A stretch of 64,000 bases of DNA from assembly GCA_911728455.2 (NCBI GenBank), contig OU452226.1:26560974-26624973 (forward strand), written 5' to 3'. Below are positions 28,501 through 63,189 of the stretch, piece by piece (position 1 is the stretch's first letter; every line of letters begins with the position of its first letter). Both the position numbers and the translations under genes were made by a program. Below the pieces are notes generated by a model. It had not been told where the DNA came from. It did not search any database and saw nothing but the letters and a program-made list of their open reading frames with translations. The stretch is from Marthasterias glacialis. Lineage: Eukaryota > Echinodermata > Asteroidea > Forcipulatida > Asteriidae.

Positions 28501-31500
28501 ATGTTGCAGCCGACCATTTCAATCCCATTCAAATCAATGCAACCAAATTGAAGCTGGAAGAAACACAATAGTCTGGTCCCTTTTTAGTTTTATGAGAAAC
28601 GGTATGCAATTAATGTTTATGCAAAGAGGGAAACCACACTCAGCAACTATAAGGTCTGTGAAGTTAACTCAATGAGTCATGCCAATCCCATTTTAATTGG
28701 GTTAACATTTTAATACATCGTCAACAGGCCTGATCGTCTACATAAACACATGATTTTCAGGTTTATCAGACAGGGTTAACCCATGGTTAATAAATCAAAT
28801 TTCTAAATTATGGATTTTGATTTTTAATTTGCTGCACATAAATTAACTATGTCAAAAGAAGAAAAAAAGAGGAAAATGCTGACTGGGCTAACTCAAGGTA
28901 ACCCTTGAATGATTTTTCATAAATTAAGGGTTCCTTCTTCGCTCTAGCAAAATCCAACACCTTGGAAACTCAACACCCAAACTATTAGACTCTGATTATG
29001 GTGGTTGCTTGATCCCAGATGTAAAGCATTTATAATCAGTTTGCATGTACTGGTACAGTCTTCAGTCCAACTGAATCAAATAAATTGTGCTGTTAGAATT
29101 TGATGGGTTGAGGATGATTGGTGTTATGATCTCACACTGACATGTAAGTTAAGACCCTACATGTAAATCTTAGTTTATAAAAGTAATAAAATTGCAAGGC
29201 CCGAAAATCATTTACACAATGTTATACTACATGTATTTTTTCAAACTGGTTTATTTAAAATCCAAAGCTGACTATATAGCTTCAGTCACATTTATTTACA
29301 AAAGACTTGCATGGAATTCTGTCAACACAGGCCGTTCAGCAAGTGGTAATTTATTACAATAAGAAATTGTCAGTTATCAATATTTACTTTAAAGTGAATG
29401 TTATTTATAAAGGGTTTTTTTCTCAGTCGAGCAAAGATTCCTACAACATAGTGACTCATCACAAAAACCTGTGTGACACAGAAAAGGCCAAGTCAATAGT
29501 GAAAAACGGTTTCTCATCCTGGCCTTTTTGAAAAAGAAATGAGGAAAAGCCCTCTCCCTCCCACTTCAAAACAACATACATGTAATGTACATGTACACTG
29601 TAGACTCCCTAAGATGTCCCTATAGCACTCATAGATTGCATACAATCATTCTGATAGAAATGATCTAAAACATAAAAGGCTTTGAAAATGCCTTCCAAGT
29701 TCTATTGTACTTCCCTAAATTTGATGTTTTCTAAAGTGAATTTGTTAATTATGTTTTTTAACTACCATTTTTAACCAGTTGCAACCGGTATTCTTCCACT
29801 TCCCCCGCCCCCACTTTTTTTTGTCCGAATAGCCGGAATAATTTTTCTTTGAGAGTACCACTGGCACAAAGAAACCCTGACTTGAACAAAGATTCTCTTT
29901 AAAGCACATGAGTTTTGTATCCTTTACAGAGAAAATGTCAAATTCATGCACCCTGAATTGAAAAACACTGACTGTGAGCTTTGGCATAGGATTGGTACTA
30001 AACTTGGAACCATGGCTGGATTCCTGGTTCACTCTGATTTACCTCCATTGAGCCACAATACAATGAATTAAAAGAAAGCCTCTCAATGTCTTGTAATATT
30101 CTTCTTGGAACAAAAGGACAAAAGTCTGGAATCGAGATTAAACAATAACCCCTACATAATGGCAGAAATTCGCCAAAACATTCAAACACAATCTAGCGCT
30201 TTATGTGTGTGAAACGATGTGTCACACGGCGCATGCATGCTCTGTGCTTGCTCTGTAGTGGAATATGCAAGCGCCCTTTGTTCAAGGCTTGGAATTACAC
30301 ACAAAAATACCACATTCACGTCATTAGTTTGCTGGCTTGGAAAATACTTGCGTTGATAAATGGCATCACCTGCCTATTGGTTAATAATTTGTTTTAGTTT
30401 GTTACTTTTAACACTGTCATGGGCATCTATATTTCCATTCAACTTGCGCAATAGAAATGAATAAATTATCATTTTATAAAAATCAAAATAAACAAATAAT
30501 AATATTGAGGTAGCTTTGGGAAAGGAAGTGGGCGTTGATTAGAAACTTGTTTATTTTTTTATTAGGCCACAGCTTAGTACAAGGATGACCACTTGTATCA
30601 TGTTTGGTGCCATCATCAGTACCAAATTCATCCAACTTGAGCAACATCAGGTGAAGGAATTTGAACAATTCTGGGACACCATATCAGAGAAGAACCAAGT
30701 TGTGTTTTAAGCTCCTGACCTTACACTGTACAGTTTTTTTAATTACTTACAATAAGTACGTAGAAAATGTATCCAGTTTGTAGACATAATTTCAAACAGA
30801 GGAAGGAACTTCCATAGACAGATTAAGTTCAATTTAGAGATAACATTGTATTGTCTCTAGGTTACAGGTGAAATTTTTTCAAAAGATTTATCACCTTTCC
30901 TAAGTTGTTGCCCACCATCAGCCAGTCAAAACGATCCTCACGACTGATAAAGTTGGTTCAAATGCAAATCTGACCATACATTCTATGCACTGACAGGCCT
31001 TGAGTTTAACTCATGGCACCCACTGTATCGTGGCAGTTAATCAATATCATCACATGCCCCCCAACTGATGTCTGTGTCTCCCCATTTGAAGTCTGGACTT
31101 CTGCGATGAAAAATTACCACAATACTTTTCCCTAGCTACGCCGCTGGTCATAATTTGGAAAATTTGGGTCTAGTAGTCTCATATTTCTGCGAGTCTATTT
31201 CCGCGGTATTAGAAAATTATTTGTTTGCGGCGCCAGTATGTCATCTATCATCTACGTGTGTGCGACTTTCATTCAGTGAATCGATAATCAATAACTTTCT
31301 GCCAATCTGTTCTGTCATTCGGAATATCACTATCAGTGTCCAGATCCCTTTTCACTTTTTTGAAAAAAAAATGACAACGAAAGAATTCATTTGGCATGTT
31401 TGGAGTGCAGGGGTGTCCTACAGAAATTTGGTACTCTGCAATTAAAATGCCTAGTAAAAGAACGAAACTTGCCAAACTGGTGGGAAATTAAAAATTGTAA

Positions 31501-32302
31501 TCCATTAGGTTAATTATTTCATATTATCATTAAATTTAGCCCATTAATGTAGAGGAAAAAACTTTGCGGACCATTTCAAAAACTCCTGCCGATATATGAG
31601 ACACGCCTCCAGGATCACAATCTGAAAATTGATGGATTTTTTTAAGCCAAAGTGGAAAGTTACACAAGTCTTCAGCAACATTAAAAACAGCACTTCGCAC
31701 AGGTTGGTGATTTTTTTAATCTTGATCACAGTACTCACCACAAAACACAATTAAAAATTAGGCATTAGCTGATTAGAAGTGAACGCTGGGGGGAAAACGT
31801 GAATTTCAATTTGAAATGACATTACATTTACAGTCCCTCATGCCCTTGTTAATGGGCAGATGGGACTACAAATGTAGAACACACCCACAACATCTGAACA
31901 TTAATTTGTCATTGTTTTGTTATTTATTGAAAATTAATACCCTTTTTTGGTAGTACTACTAGTTTTTTTTACAATACTATAGGGCGTTTGCAAACAAGAA
32001 ATTAAACCAAAAATATGAACATTCTATTCAGGGAAACTATATGAAAAATGCAGCCTCAGTTAAATTCTTTGCCACTTTTTAAATTATAATGCAATGGCAT
32101 TAATAATTTAACACAATGACAGAATAAGTGACTTCTTAGTTTGAGTGTGATCACTGGCCCGCTGACATCATCCCTCAAGCCTCAAGGAGCGACACTACTC
32201 TGACAAATGACAGACAGACAGCATCGAGCAGCATTCACTTACCGAAATTGTTGAGCTTGAATTGCTGTTTGTTGGTGAGCGTTGTACGGTCAAAAGAGCC
32301 AT
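7477..32302 (-). CDS. SSH: Slingshot protein phosphatase, 5' part of the gene (three coding exons, partial)
   Basis: Minus-strand gene with coding exons 32243-32302, 14254-14291 and 7477-7556. Joined, they give 59 residues without a stop, in the order MALLTVQRSPTN, a short acidic linker DEYDTEERVKKQ, then ESFFAVKGAALVLP. Vertebrate Slingshots begin MALVTVQRSP and reach the same SESFF block after a short variable linker, so start, order and end all match. The protein would dephosphorylate cofilin at its N-terminal serine and act on F-actin in the cytoplasm. The two visible introns are long (about 18 and 6.7 kb). The phosphatase domain lies outside the window. Which vertebrate paralogue it corresponds to cannot be decided here; the neighbour EFCAB5 favours the SSH2 locus. 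Confidence 0.82.
7691..8448 (+). mobile_element. ~760-bp inverted-repeat DNA element, copy A
   Basis: Starts AGACCGATTGCGCGACC and ends with GCGCAATCAGTCC, i.e. imperfect terminal inverted repeats of about 14 bp. The interior (TCGAAATCTGTGAAA, the AGAGTTTGTACCA block, GTGCATGATGTGTAC, AAAGAAATTGCTTTCCAAAAC, AACAAAATAACAG) is shared over its whole length with 20452-21240 in reverse orientation. No long open frame, so it is non-autonomous. The TIR does not let me name a superfamily. Confidence 0.8.
8449..9656. other. Slingshot intron 2, no feature recognised
   Basis: AT-rich sequence with many ACATGTACATGT palindromes (8505-8520, 8595-8612, 8875-8883, 9144-9192). Overlapping open frames of 60-100 codons occur on both strands at 8494-8918 but have no splice context or recognisable protein. 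Confidence 0.5.
9657..9810. mobile_element. MITE of the 'GATTTCACAAAGAGC' family, copy 1
   Basis: Starts GGGGCCGATTTCACAAAGAGC and ends TCAGTGCTTTGAGAAATGGGCCC, giving near-complete inverse ends around about 110 bp. The internal block AAGCAAAGTGTGATGTCACAAT is nearly identical in the copy at 42534-42680. Related copies lie at 11304-11477 (inverted) and 58894-59030. Confidence 0.8.
10129..10285. mobile_element. Short MITE of the 'GGGCCCAATTTCAT' family
   Basis: Opens GGTCCCATTTCATAAACC, contains TTTGCTAAGCAAAAT and the block GCAGGGCACCAGCTGTGTCAATGTGAA, and closes with an imperfect inverse of the start. It has the same design as 59573-59695 and 62185-62316 and is distantly like the ends of the 1-kb element at 45087-46127. 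Diverged and non-coding. Confidence 0.6.
11304..11477. mobile_element. MITE of the 'GATTTCACAAAGAGC' family, copy 2 (inverted)
   Basis: Carries AATTTCACCAAACTCTTCCTAA at the left and TCTTAGCGCTTTGTGAAATCG at the right, with an inner GACATCACACTTTAATTAGCA matching the inverse of copy 3. An 8-bp duplication, GACTGCAG, sits at both edges (11304-11311 and 11470-11477) and may be the target-site duplication. Confidence 0.7.
12010..12055. repeat. Short tandem repeat AAGGTCAAGT
   Basis: Four successive copies of a 10-bp AAGGTCAAGT-like unit, the last one altered. Intronic in Slingshot. Confidence 0.85.
12056..13840. other. Slingshot intron 2, no gene seen
   Basis: AT-rich intronic DNA. A repeat-like stretch at 12365-12560 (containing CCTGGTTGGAATCCAACATC and GGGGTTTTCCTCCC) has the look of a SINE, but no second copy was found in the window. 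A poly-G run lies at 13280-13298. The short stretch 12891-12928 has donor and acceptor look-alikes but cannot join Slingshot exon 2 in frame. Confidence 0.5.
13845..14040 (+). repeat. Dispersed repeat, copy 2 of 2 (first at 4320-4590)
   Basis: Shares GGAGGTATGTTGAAGTAATG, the CCCCTGGAGTTA block, CAGTATCCTCAGCACTAGAGA and a TCTGAATTCA...TCTGAAACC end with 4320-4590. Same orientation, no coding frame. It lies about 210 bp from Slingshot exon 2. Confidence 0.65.
14254..14291 (-). CDS. SSH: Slingshot phosphatase, coding exon 2 (38-nt small exon)
   Basis: Minus-strand exon between an acceptor ending CTACAG (after a pyrimidine-rich TCTCTCTATTT tract) and the strong donor GTGAGT. It reads DEYDTEERVKKQ plus the first two bases of a Cys codon completed in exon 3. 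The phases fit on both sides: exon 1 ends after a whole codon and exon 3 begins with the last base of TGT. It encodes the variable acidic linker between MALLTVQRSP and the SSH domain. On its own 38 nt is weak evidence; the frame-perfect join to two recognisable exons makes it convincing. Confidence 0.75.
14298..17100. other. Slingshot intron 1 (3' part), no gene seen
   Basis: Non-coding AT-rich DNA with scattered microsatellites. The open frames of 60-80 codons at 14599-14956, 14987-15238 and 16403-16606 show no family resemblance and no good splice context. Confidence 0.5.
17108..17430 (+). mobile_element. tRNA-derived SINE with an inverted fragment of its own 3' end
   Basis: From 17164 a SINE runs on the plus strand. 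A tRNA-like head holds an A box TAGTCTAGTTGG and a perfect B box GGGTTCGAATCCC (about 17219-17290). It is followed by CACAGGACTCGGGAAAG and TACAGTGCTTAACACG, and the body ends near GTGTATGGGTAAAAA. Immediately upstream, 17108-17145 carries the inverse of that last part (TACCCGTACACCGATGTGTG and onward), forming a palindrome around the full copy. Related copies lie at 36655-36835 (minus) and 63260-63480 (plus). Confidence 0.75.
17450..17640. repeat. Imperfect inverted-repeat stretch, possibly a MITE
   Basis: Contains GTTCAGACACTAAAGTCAGTTTGATTGAACCC facing GGGTTCAACTGTGTGTCTGAA, and further GTTCAGTTAAACT downstream. It looks like a small DNA element with GTTCAGACAC-like ends, but the outer limits are unclear. 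Confidence 0.35.
19340..19770 (-). mobile_element. tRNA-Leu-like SINE, full copy
   Basis: Minus-strand element. Its head (19683-19768) resembles a leucine tRNA: TGGCCGACCGGATAAG as A-box region, anticodon loop ACTCAAG, a long variable arm, and B box GGGTTCGAGTCCC. The body contains the inverse of GGGGCGAACCCCTTCTCTTTGCG and GTTCTTTTATGTGCATTACACAACACATGGGACCAACGG. The tail is an AAT/ATT microsatellite at 19340-19362. A second copy at 54887-55416 shares the entire layout. The TTAA in GTCTTGCTTAAG (about 19667) is intact here, whereas copy 2 has a MITE at that site. Confidence 0.85.
19795..19955 (-). repeat. Dispersed repeat with TGCACAGTAGAGC end, copy 2 of 3 (inverted)
   Basis: CAAATTGCACAGTAGAGCTTTTCAAACCAAACATAAACAT is the inverse of the 3' block at 5750-5800. 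The stretch GGACCTGGTTTCAATTCACC also matches in inverse. Confidence 0.6.
20452..21240 (-). mobile_element. ~790-bp inverted-repeat DNA element, copy B (opposite orientation to 7691-8448)
   Basis: Its right end reads GGTCGCGCAATCGGTCT, the inverse of the copy A start, and its left end ATTGCGCGACAATGTTTACATG matches the inverse of the copy A end. Shared interior blocks include TGGTACAAACTCTGGAATAT, GATTTCGAGCAAAAAAAGCC, ACATCATGCACATTTATAC and GTAGCCACCCGTCTGTTATTTTGTTTG, all inverse to copy A. Similarity is high but broken by many substitutions, so the two copies are not recent. Non-coding. Confidence 0.8.
21245..26865. other. Slingshot intron 1 (middle), no gene seen
   Basis: AT-rich, with poly-A (22018-22036), an ATT microsatellite (23815-23832) and many TACATG palindromes. 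Short open frames on both strands (e.g. 22438-22761, 24549-24838, 25364-25660) have no recognisable family and overlap one another in antisense. The tRNA-like repeat at 22741 is described separately. Confidence 0.5.
22741..22815 (+). repeat. tRNA-Thr-like sequence, probably a SINE head
   Basis: GGTTAGCTCAGTTGGTTAGAG gives a good A box and D arm, and GGGTTCGAGTTC a slightly altered B box. A stem C-TTGT/TCGAG could present a GGT anticodon (Thr). The acceptor ends pair only in part, and the T stem has mismatches. The surroundings (22590-22740 and the TTATAAAGTGC block downstream) look repeat-like. It is better read as a tRNA-derived repeat or decayed tRNA than as a working tRNA gene. Confidence 0.5.
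26870..27075 (+). repeat. Dispersed repeat with CTACTGTGCAATCTGGGGCA end, copy 3 of 3
   Basis: Contains TCTGGATCCAATTTTTACAAGATTGGCTGA and the block GCACTCTACTGTGCAATCTGGGGCATTTTAA. The last 60 bp, including GAACTTGATCTTAAATCTA, match 5745-5830. Confidence 0.6.
29815..30295 (+). repeat. ~450-bp dispersed repeat (GAAACCCTGACTT family), copy 1
   Basis: Begins CCGGAATAATTTTTCTTTGAGAG and passes through AAAGAAACCCTGACTTG, GATTCTCTTT, a CATGCACCCTGAATTG block, TTACCTCCATTGAGCC, CTTCTTGGAACAAAAGGACAAAAGTCTGGAAT and AACAATAACCCC. Other copies: 38885-39320, 39800-40065 (inverted, partial), 48780-49510 (split by a LINE) and 56570-57080. No terminal inverted repeat or coding frame is evident. In Slingshot intron 1. 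Confidence 0.8.
30296..32242. other. Slingshot intron 1 (5' part), no gene confirmed
   Basis: Non-coding AT-rich DNA. The minus-strand open frame at 31269-31475 has an acceptor-like ATTGCAG and ends WQKVIDYRFTE; it has a protein-like composition but no recognised family. Confidence 0.45.
32243..32302 (-). CDS. SSH: Slingshot phosphatase, first coding exon
   Basis: Minus strand: ATG at 32302 in the context GAACATGG, 20 codons reading MALLTVQRSPTN and then a Ser/Thr-rich run to TIS, and a strong donor GTAAGT directly after a whole codon. MAL-T-QRSP is the conserved N-terminus of the Slingshot long isoforms. The start is supported by that match and because it is the only ATG before the conserved motif. 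No clear splice acceptor lies just upstream, so transcription probably starts within a few hundred bases to the right, facing EFCAB5. Confidence 0.82.
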
Positions 32303-32634
32303 GTTCTTCTTTATGTTCAGAGGTAAAGAAACCCTTGTTTCACTTAAGAGATGAGATCTTGCACATTTTATTTCAAAAATAGTAACCTAGACAAGTTTTG
32401 TGTTGTATTCAACCATCTTGCAGACAGATACTTTGCTTCCTGACGGTCGAGCGCCGGGCGAAAACACTGGTGCCCTTTTACATGACAGCCAACGAACAAC
32501 AGTAGCATGCACGTGTGAATGCGTAAACCTGTTGACGGACACCAGTCTACTGGGTCAAGGGTTGCAAAATATTCTCTTTCGTGCATATTTATAAGTTAGA
32601 GGGCGTATGGGGTCACCAGCCATGCTCACAATCG

Positions 32635-32648
32635 CGTACCATGGCAAC
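32635..32648 (+). promoter_or_regulatory. RFX X-box-like site
   Basis: CGTACCATGGCAAC matches 11 of 14 positions of the palindromic X-box GTTGCCATGGCAAC, with a perfect right half-site GGCAAC. RFX factors bind such sites upstream of ciliary genes, which would suit EFCAB5. A match this short can occur by chance. Confidence 0.35.
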
Positions 32649-32791
32649 AACAAACGTGAATAGAATCTCAACTAGCTTTGCGACATCGCTCGCTAAAGTA
32701 AACGTTAGGCAACATAATTATCAATCAGAATGTAGAACTTCTCCTGTTTTAAATGATTGTATGAAAAGACAAGTGATTTACTAACTTAAGG
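32641..32791 (+). other. Candidate non-coding first exon of EFCAB5 with an upstream ORF
   Basis: EFCAB5 coding exon 1 is preceded by an acceptor (TTACAG at 34901-34906), so a 5' exon must exist upstream. The best donor in the CpG-rich part is GG|GTGAGT at 32792. A 47-codon frame begins at 32641 in a strong context (ACCATGG) and stops at 32784, seven bases before that donor. If the exon is real, this is an upstream ORF that could limit EFCAB5 translation. The exon's 5' end is unknown. Confidence 0.35.
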
Positions 32792-33235
32792 GTGAGTATA
32801 TTAAGTTTAAAGACATTTACTGCTAATGCTATGGTTGAACTTCCTGAAACGATTAAAATGTATTTTTCCAGGATGGAGCACGACTACGTACGACTACGAC
32901 TATACGAGTACGACATGTACATGTACGACTACCTAGGCCCCCAGCCTAGCCTGTTAAAACTAATGCCAAGGCAGGCAGTTTGTCATCAGCAGATCAATGT
33001 CCAGTGTAGTGACAGTCACACACTCAGTGACGCGGAGTAAGCCATGGCCGCAGGACCAAGCTCCGATCCAAGTCCATGTGTGACCCTGAACTACCAGACT
33101 GTCAGTGTCAGTGTCATGTCTTTATAACTTATAAGACGAGTTGACTCTTCCTTTGGCGTTAACCCATTTTCCCACTCCCCTGATCCTTGATTGAATGTGT
33201 AAACATCATCATGGTCCACGAAACGATTCCTGGTC

Positions 33236-33624
33236 ATGTCGCCCCCTCGCAAAGTCGCCCCTCCCATTGTCGCCCCCTGACATAGTGCCCCCCCTCCCCG
33301 ACAAAGTCGCCCCCTCAATTTCGATGTGGTTTTGGCGGAAGCTTGTCAAGAAGGCAGATAACTCACACTGAATGAGAATTAGACTCAGACAATATTTGGT
33401 ACAACTTTCTGAGATTTCCGGTCACAGCTTAAAGCTGGGTTCATTCGCATGCACAAAATTGCAAAACACTATAATTTGGATTCCATATCCATTTCCACAT
33501 AAACCTGGACTTGTTTACAAGAACCAAACAGCAACTAAATACTCTACATTTTCTATGGTTAATAACGTAAAATACAAAAAGGGGCGACATTGTCGGGGGT
33601 TGACACAGGCGGGGGGGCGACATT
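33236..33624. mobile_element. C-rich inverted-repeat element (ATGTCGCCCCC termini)
   Basis: The left side carries degenerate tandem copies of (A/C)AAAGTCGCCCCCTC at 33236-33316. The right side, GGGGCGACATTGTCGGGGG and GGCGGGGGGGCGACAT (33581-33621), is their inverse. The whole is a palindrome-like element of about 390 bp with repeated GTCGCCCC at both ends. It lies in the candidate 5'UTR intron of EFCAB5. No coding frame. Confidence 0.65.
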
Positions 33625-34930
33625 TTTGAATGGGTAATTAACCATGTAAATGAGGCGGCGTTGTGTCACTTTGATGGTGCGTTTTTGGAGGCGTGACCAA
33701 CTCGTAACGAGGCATATTATAATTTCTTTAGAGACTTCCTTGGAAAGAAGGTACTAATTGACTTGTTGGAAGGTGCAATGTGTCTTGTGAACGGTGCCAA
33801 GGGTCGAGGGTCCGAATTGAACAAAGTAACTTCATACCTTGCAAAATATACGAAGTGTTCAAGGTACGAAGAGACCAGACACCATGTACAACATACACTT
33901 GTACTCAGTAGTACCTGTACTACTACTCAGTGTGTGTGTTAAAAAAAAAAGACTTTGTGCAACTGCAATGATTTTCTTCCTCCAGTGGCAGTGCAATGCC
34001 AATGGGGCAATGGAACTTGGAAGCTTACTTTTTTAATTTATAAAATAAGTCAAGTGTTTATTGGTTAAATTTTTTTTATATTTTAAAGGCAGTAGATATT
34101 TTGCCACCACTTGCCTCCTTTTTCTAATGTAGTAGTAAGCGTATCGAGCCAGAATGGCACTGACAGTGACATGACTGAACATGTGCAGTGACTGTTTTGG
34201 GGGACTTGGCCTACTTAGAAATGTTATTTGTAGTTTTACCGCAAAAAGAGTTTGTCTGATTCCGGGCCAACATTGTCGATGTTTGACGAGATGGGAGTCA
34301 GAACTTTTATGCATTTTGAACTTTATTTCCCTTTTGACAAAAATCCTGTGAGTCGCAAATCAGAAAAAAAAAGTTTATAATATAATTTAAATGAAGGAGT
34401 CAATTTTTATTAATGAAAGAAGAATATTCTTATTTTGGGGGACAAACAAAAAAATGAAAAAAGTCAACAGAACAGATCAGGGGACAGAACAATTACATGG
34501 CGGTAGCGTATCCTCTCGGCCATGTTATATAATGTGGGCTACTTGTGTATGTGTCAAAGAGGTCACTATATGACCTGCCGGCTTAATTTTTTTTTACTAA
34601 AAGAAAGCCGGTTCGGGTAAAATATCCGCTACCTATTTTAAACTGTCTAAATTTGATTTGAATGGTATCATGAAAAAAAACCAAATATAAATTAAACCAT
34701 AGGCCTACTAGTACTACTATTGTACTATCGATACATTATCTATTATTAATCTAACTATGTATGCATGTATCTTCCTCCCGCAATAAAAACAAGAAGTTTA
34801 AAATAGTTTAAATTAAAAGTGAAATATTTTTGAGATACTGCTAAATGGTTTCTGAAGGCTTAAAAACTTTGTTTTCACTGTGTGCTTTTTAAAATCAATG
34901 TTACAGGATTGAAGGTGAAACGATATTAAA

Positions 34931-60209
<25,279 letters not shown>

Positions 60210-60221
60210 TTTTCAATCATA

Positions 60222-60227
60222 AATAAA
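60222..60227 (+). terminator. Candidate polyadenylation signal of EFCAB5
   Basis: AATAAA lies 13 bases after the EFCAB5 stop codon, which would give a very short 3'UTR. Another AATAAA lies near 61231, so a longer UTR is equally possible. Confidence 0.4.
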
Positions 60228-60766
60228 ATCAATTGAAATGTAAATAGCATTTTTTGGTATCCATCATGATAGATGTGAAACTGAGAATTGGGATCTGCTT
60301 TATGTAATCCACAAAGTTAAGATAACATTCTCTGCCTTTGTAAATGGAAAATTAAGTGTTTTGGAAGAGACATGTCTATGTCTTGTTTCTGCTCAGGTGT
60401 TTATCCCTTCTGTAGCCCACACCTCAAGTGGGCTTAAATAAGCTTTTCAAAATAAGTTTTCAATGGTATCTGATACTTGGGATGCACATATCCTTTAAAA
60501 TATGCTAAGCTAGAGACACTTTTAGGGAGAAGATTACTTGGAGTATTTTGCATATTGCTGTCCATGTTTTTAAAGAAATCGTCTTTCTTCGGTAAAATAG
60601 TTAAACAAAAAGATCCATAAATGTTGAAAAAGTTATATTGTAAAGTGAACGCATAAAGAGACACTTGTCACTGTAAAAGCGTGGGGGTTAAATATTCTGT
60701 CACTTTAGACTCTTACCTGCAGATACATGTAGTTGTACATGTATTTGCCCTTGACACCTCATGCTG

Positions 60767-60889
60767 GTGACACTGTGTCACACAATGACACTGTGTCACA
60801 CAATGACACTGTGTCTCACACAATAGGGTCACACAATGACACTGTCACACGATGACACTGTGTCACACACTGACAATTAATTTATATTG
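60767..60889. repeat. 18-bp palindromic minisatellite (TGACACTGTGTCACACAA)
   Basis: Six or so copies, the first three nearly perfect and the later ones shortened. Each unit contains TGACACTGTGTCA, itself a 13-bp palindrome. Confidence 0.9.
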
Positions 60890-62184
60890 AAATGTACTTC
60901 ACTTGTACAAAAGGCTTTGTACGAAAGGCTTTATACATGTACCAAGCCAATGCGTTTGTTATAAGATTAATGACGAAATCAAGATGAAATTTTTAATACT
61001 GCTTTCTTTAAAATTCTTGTTTCTAAACGGGACATTCCAGCTTGTTAATGGTGTTAAACTTGATGCAAATGGTTAAAGGGAAAAACTGTTTGACCCAAAT
61101 TTGTAGTAATATTTTCATTAAAAATTAATTTCATGTTGTCAGAGAAATTACAGCACTATTCTACAAAAGAAATATAAGCAAAGATTGTTTAACTTCCACA
61201 TTTTGTATTGATATTAATACATCTATCTTTAATAAAATCAGAAATCAATTTGATTTGCAATCATATTTTAAGTATTACGTTTATTCATTGTGTACTGTAG
61301 GATTGAATAGCAGTCCAAAAACCTTTCACTCTGCCTTAATTCTAAGAAAGTATGTAGAAATACAATCCCAATACAGTGAAGCATGCTGTGATTGTGTATG
61401 GGGCCTTAAGCTTCTGTTAGGAGACCAAGGTTATTTTCCATAGCGTGTACCCTCCTCTGGATTGTTTCCTCAAAATTGTTTGCTTGTAGTAAAAATGTTT
61501 AATCTCGTTAAGTCTGCGGTAATATCAGGTACACAAAAGCCCTATTTGAGTTGTGGTTCTGAAAAGAACCTGTGGTGTAACACATCAATATTTTTATCAT
61601 AATCTGATCATCTTCAGAAGAAGGCTGTTAAGAATTATTTTCTTATTACACCTGGGCTGAAACTTGCTGAGATGTTTTGCTGTGAGCCCTAGTATTGGTA
61701 GCTTATACCAACTCTTAATGAGCCACAAACACAAATGCATTGGCATACACATGAAATACAGCAATGCCCATGTTCAAAATTCACATGAATTGCAAGAGTG
61801 AAGCAAGCTTCTTTCCGTGTGTAGTATAATCCATGCTTAAGTCCACCATCAAAGCCATGGTCTTGAGCCAGATGTTTCTTATCAACACTATCTAAACCAG
61901 AAATTAACAATTGGCAAAGAGAATTCTACGCAAAGGTTATTCCTAAAGGTTTAGGGGAAACATGCTTCTGCCGCCATCAAAACAACAAGACAGAGACTAT
62001 CAAAGTTTAATACGGACTTTATGCATTGACGTCATCACGCTGTTATCTACAGTAATAGAGGTAAAATGATGATGAAACAACGGAAATGTACAGCTATACA
62101 TGCGCAGCCCACAGGATGGGCCAATGAGCAACCTTCTTTTGACCTCTAGCTGAGGGCGACCTAATCAATGACGTCATATACATA

Positions 62185-62316
62185 GGGGCCCAATTTTATA
62201 CAGCTGTTATGCAGAAAATACTGCTTGTCAAATTTCTTCGCAAAGCTAAAAATGAGTGGGGCACCAGTCATAGCAATGTAAACATGGACTTTTGGCGGGT
62301 TTATGAAATTGGGCCA
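62185..62316. mobile_element. Short MITE of the 'GGGCCCAATTTCAT' family
   Basis: GGGGCCCAATTTTATACAGCTG at the left faces GGGTTTATGAAATTGGGCC at the right. The inner GGGGCACCAGTCATAGCAATGTAAAC matches GGGCACCAGCTGTGTCAATGTGAAC in 10129-10285, linking the two as one subfamily. Confidence 0.75.
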
Positions 62317-63189
62317 ATATCTATTATTGGATGGAGGCAGGTGTTTTATCTCCATAAATTCCACAGAATGACTGAGAAAACAAATTTATCCCCCAAGCAA
62401 AATTGATAGTGATACTTTCATATTTGGAGATAAGAAAAACAACATACAAAACCTAAACTTTCTCTTAGGTTTGTTTTTCGTTTAGTTGCAAGTGTGGTTA
62501 CTGCTTAAAGGTTTATCTTAAACTAAAATCCAGAATGCTGATGACTGCATCAACTGAATAGACGACAGTTTAAACGAACAATATTGTCAGCAAGATAATC
62601 ATATGTGCCTGTACAATCCGAAGATATGTTACACATATTGTATTACTATTGACAACTCACTATCAATTATTCAAGTTTGCTGGAGGATAAATCTTCACAA
62701 TTTTATTTAATTTACAAAAACATTTATCATGAAAAATTGAGGTGGGCTCCAGGATTATTGACTTTACATTTATATAAAATGACAGATGGACAGTACAATG
62801 ACATACAAGTGGAAGTTCTAAGGTGGTAAGGAAAGACATTAAACAAAAAAAAATATCAATTCTAAAAAAGAAGTTAGAGATTCGAAGTGGAAATATGGTT
62901 TAAATAATGGATTTATATTTTACAGGACATGGTATCACTGTCACTTTCTGTATAAGTGTACATGTAAGGAATTACAGAACCAGAGACCACTCATAATAAC
63001 AATAATTTTGTTAATCCGGAAATCCAGAAAAATCTTCTTTCTGCCAAGCACATAAGATTGCTCAGCAGAATTGGGTTTCCAGACACAATACCTCGTCATG
63101 TATACTGTACACAGTGACTGCACTATGTTCTGACACCCCTGTTTGGACAAATCTGTGTTCTGATAACCCCTCGTGATCTAAACGGTAAG

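Larger units (their letters stand above)
32303..34906. promoter_or_regulatory. Shared 5' region between Slingshot (left) and EFCAB5 (right)
   Basis: The two start codons are 2.6 kb apart on diverging strands. The stretch 32420-32720 is visibly richer in CpG (GACGGTCGAGCGCCGGGCG) than its surroundings and is the best candidate for a bidirectional promoter. It holds an X-box-like site at 32635 and a candidate non-coding first exon of EFCAB5. A GTCGCCCC inverted-repeat element occupies 33236-33624. No TATA box was assigned. Confidence 0.45.

Noticed and set aside
31269..31475. Minus-strand frame with an acceptor-like start and WQKVIDYRFTE end
   Set aside because: Protein-like in look, but it has no recognised family and would not fit between Slingshot exons 1 and 2, which already join in frame. 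It might be an old gene fragment.
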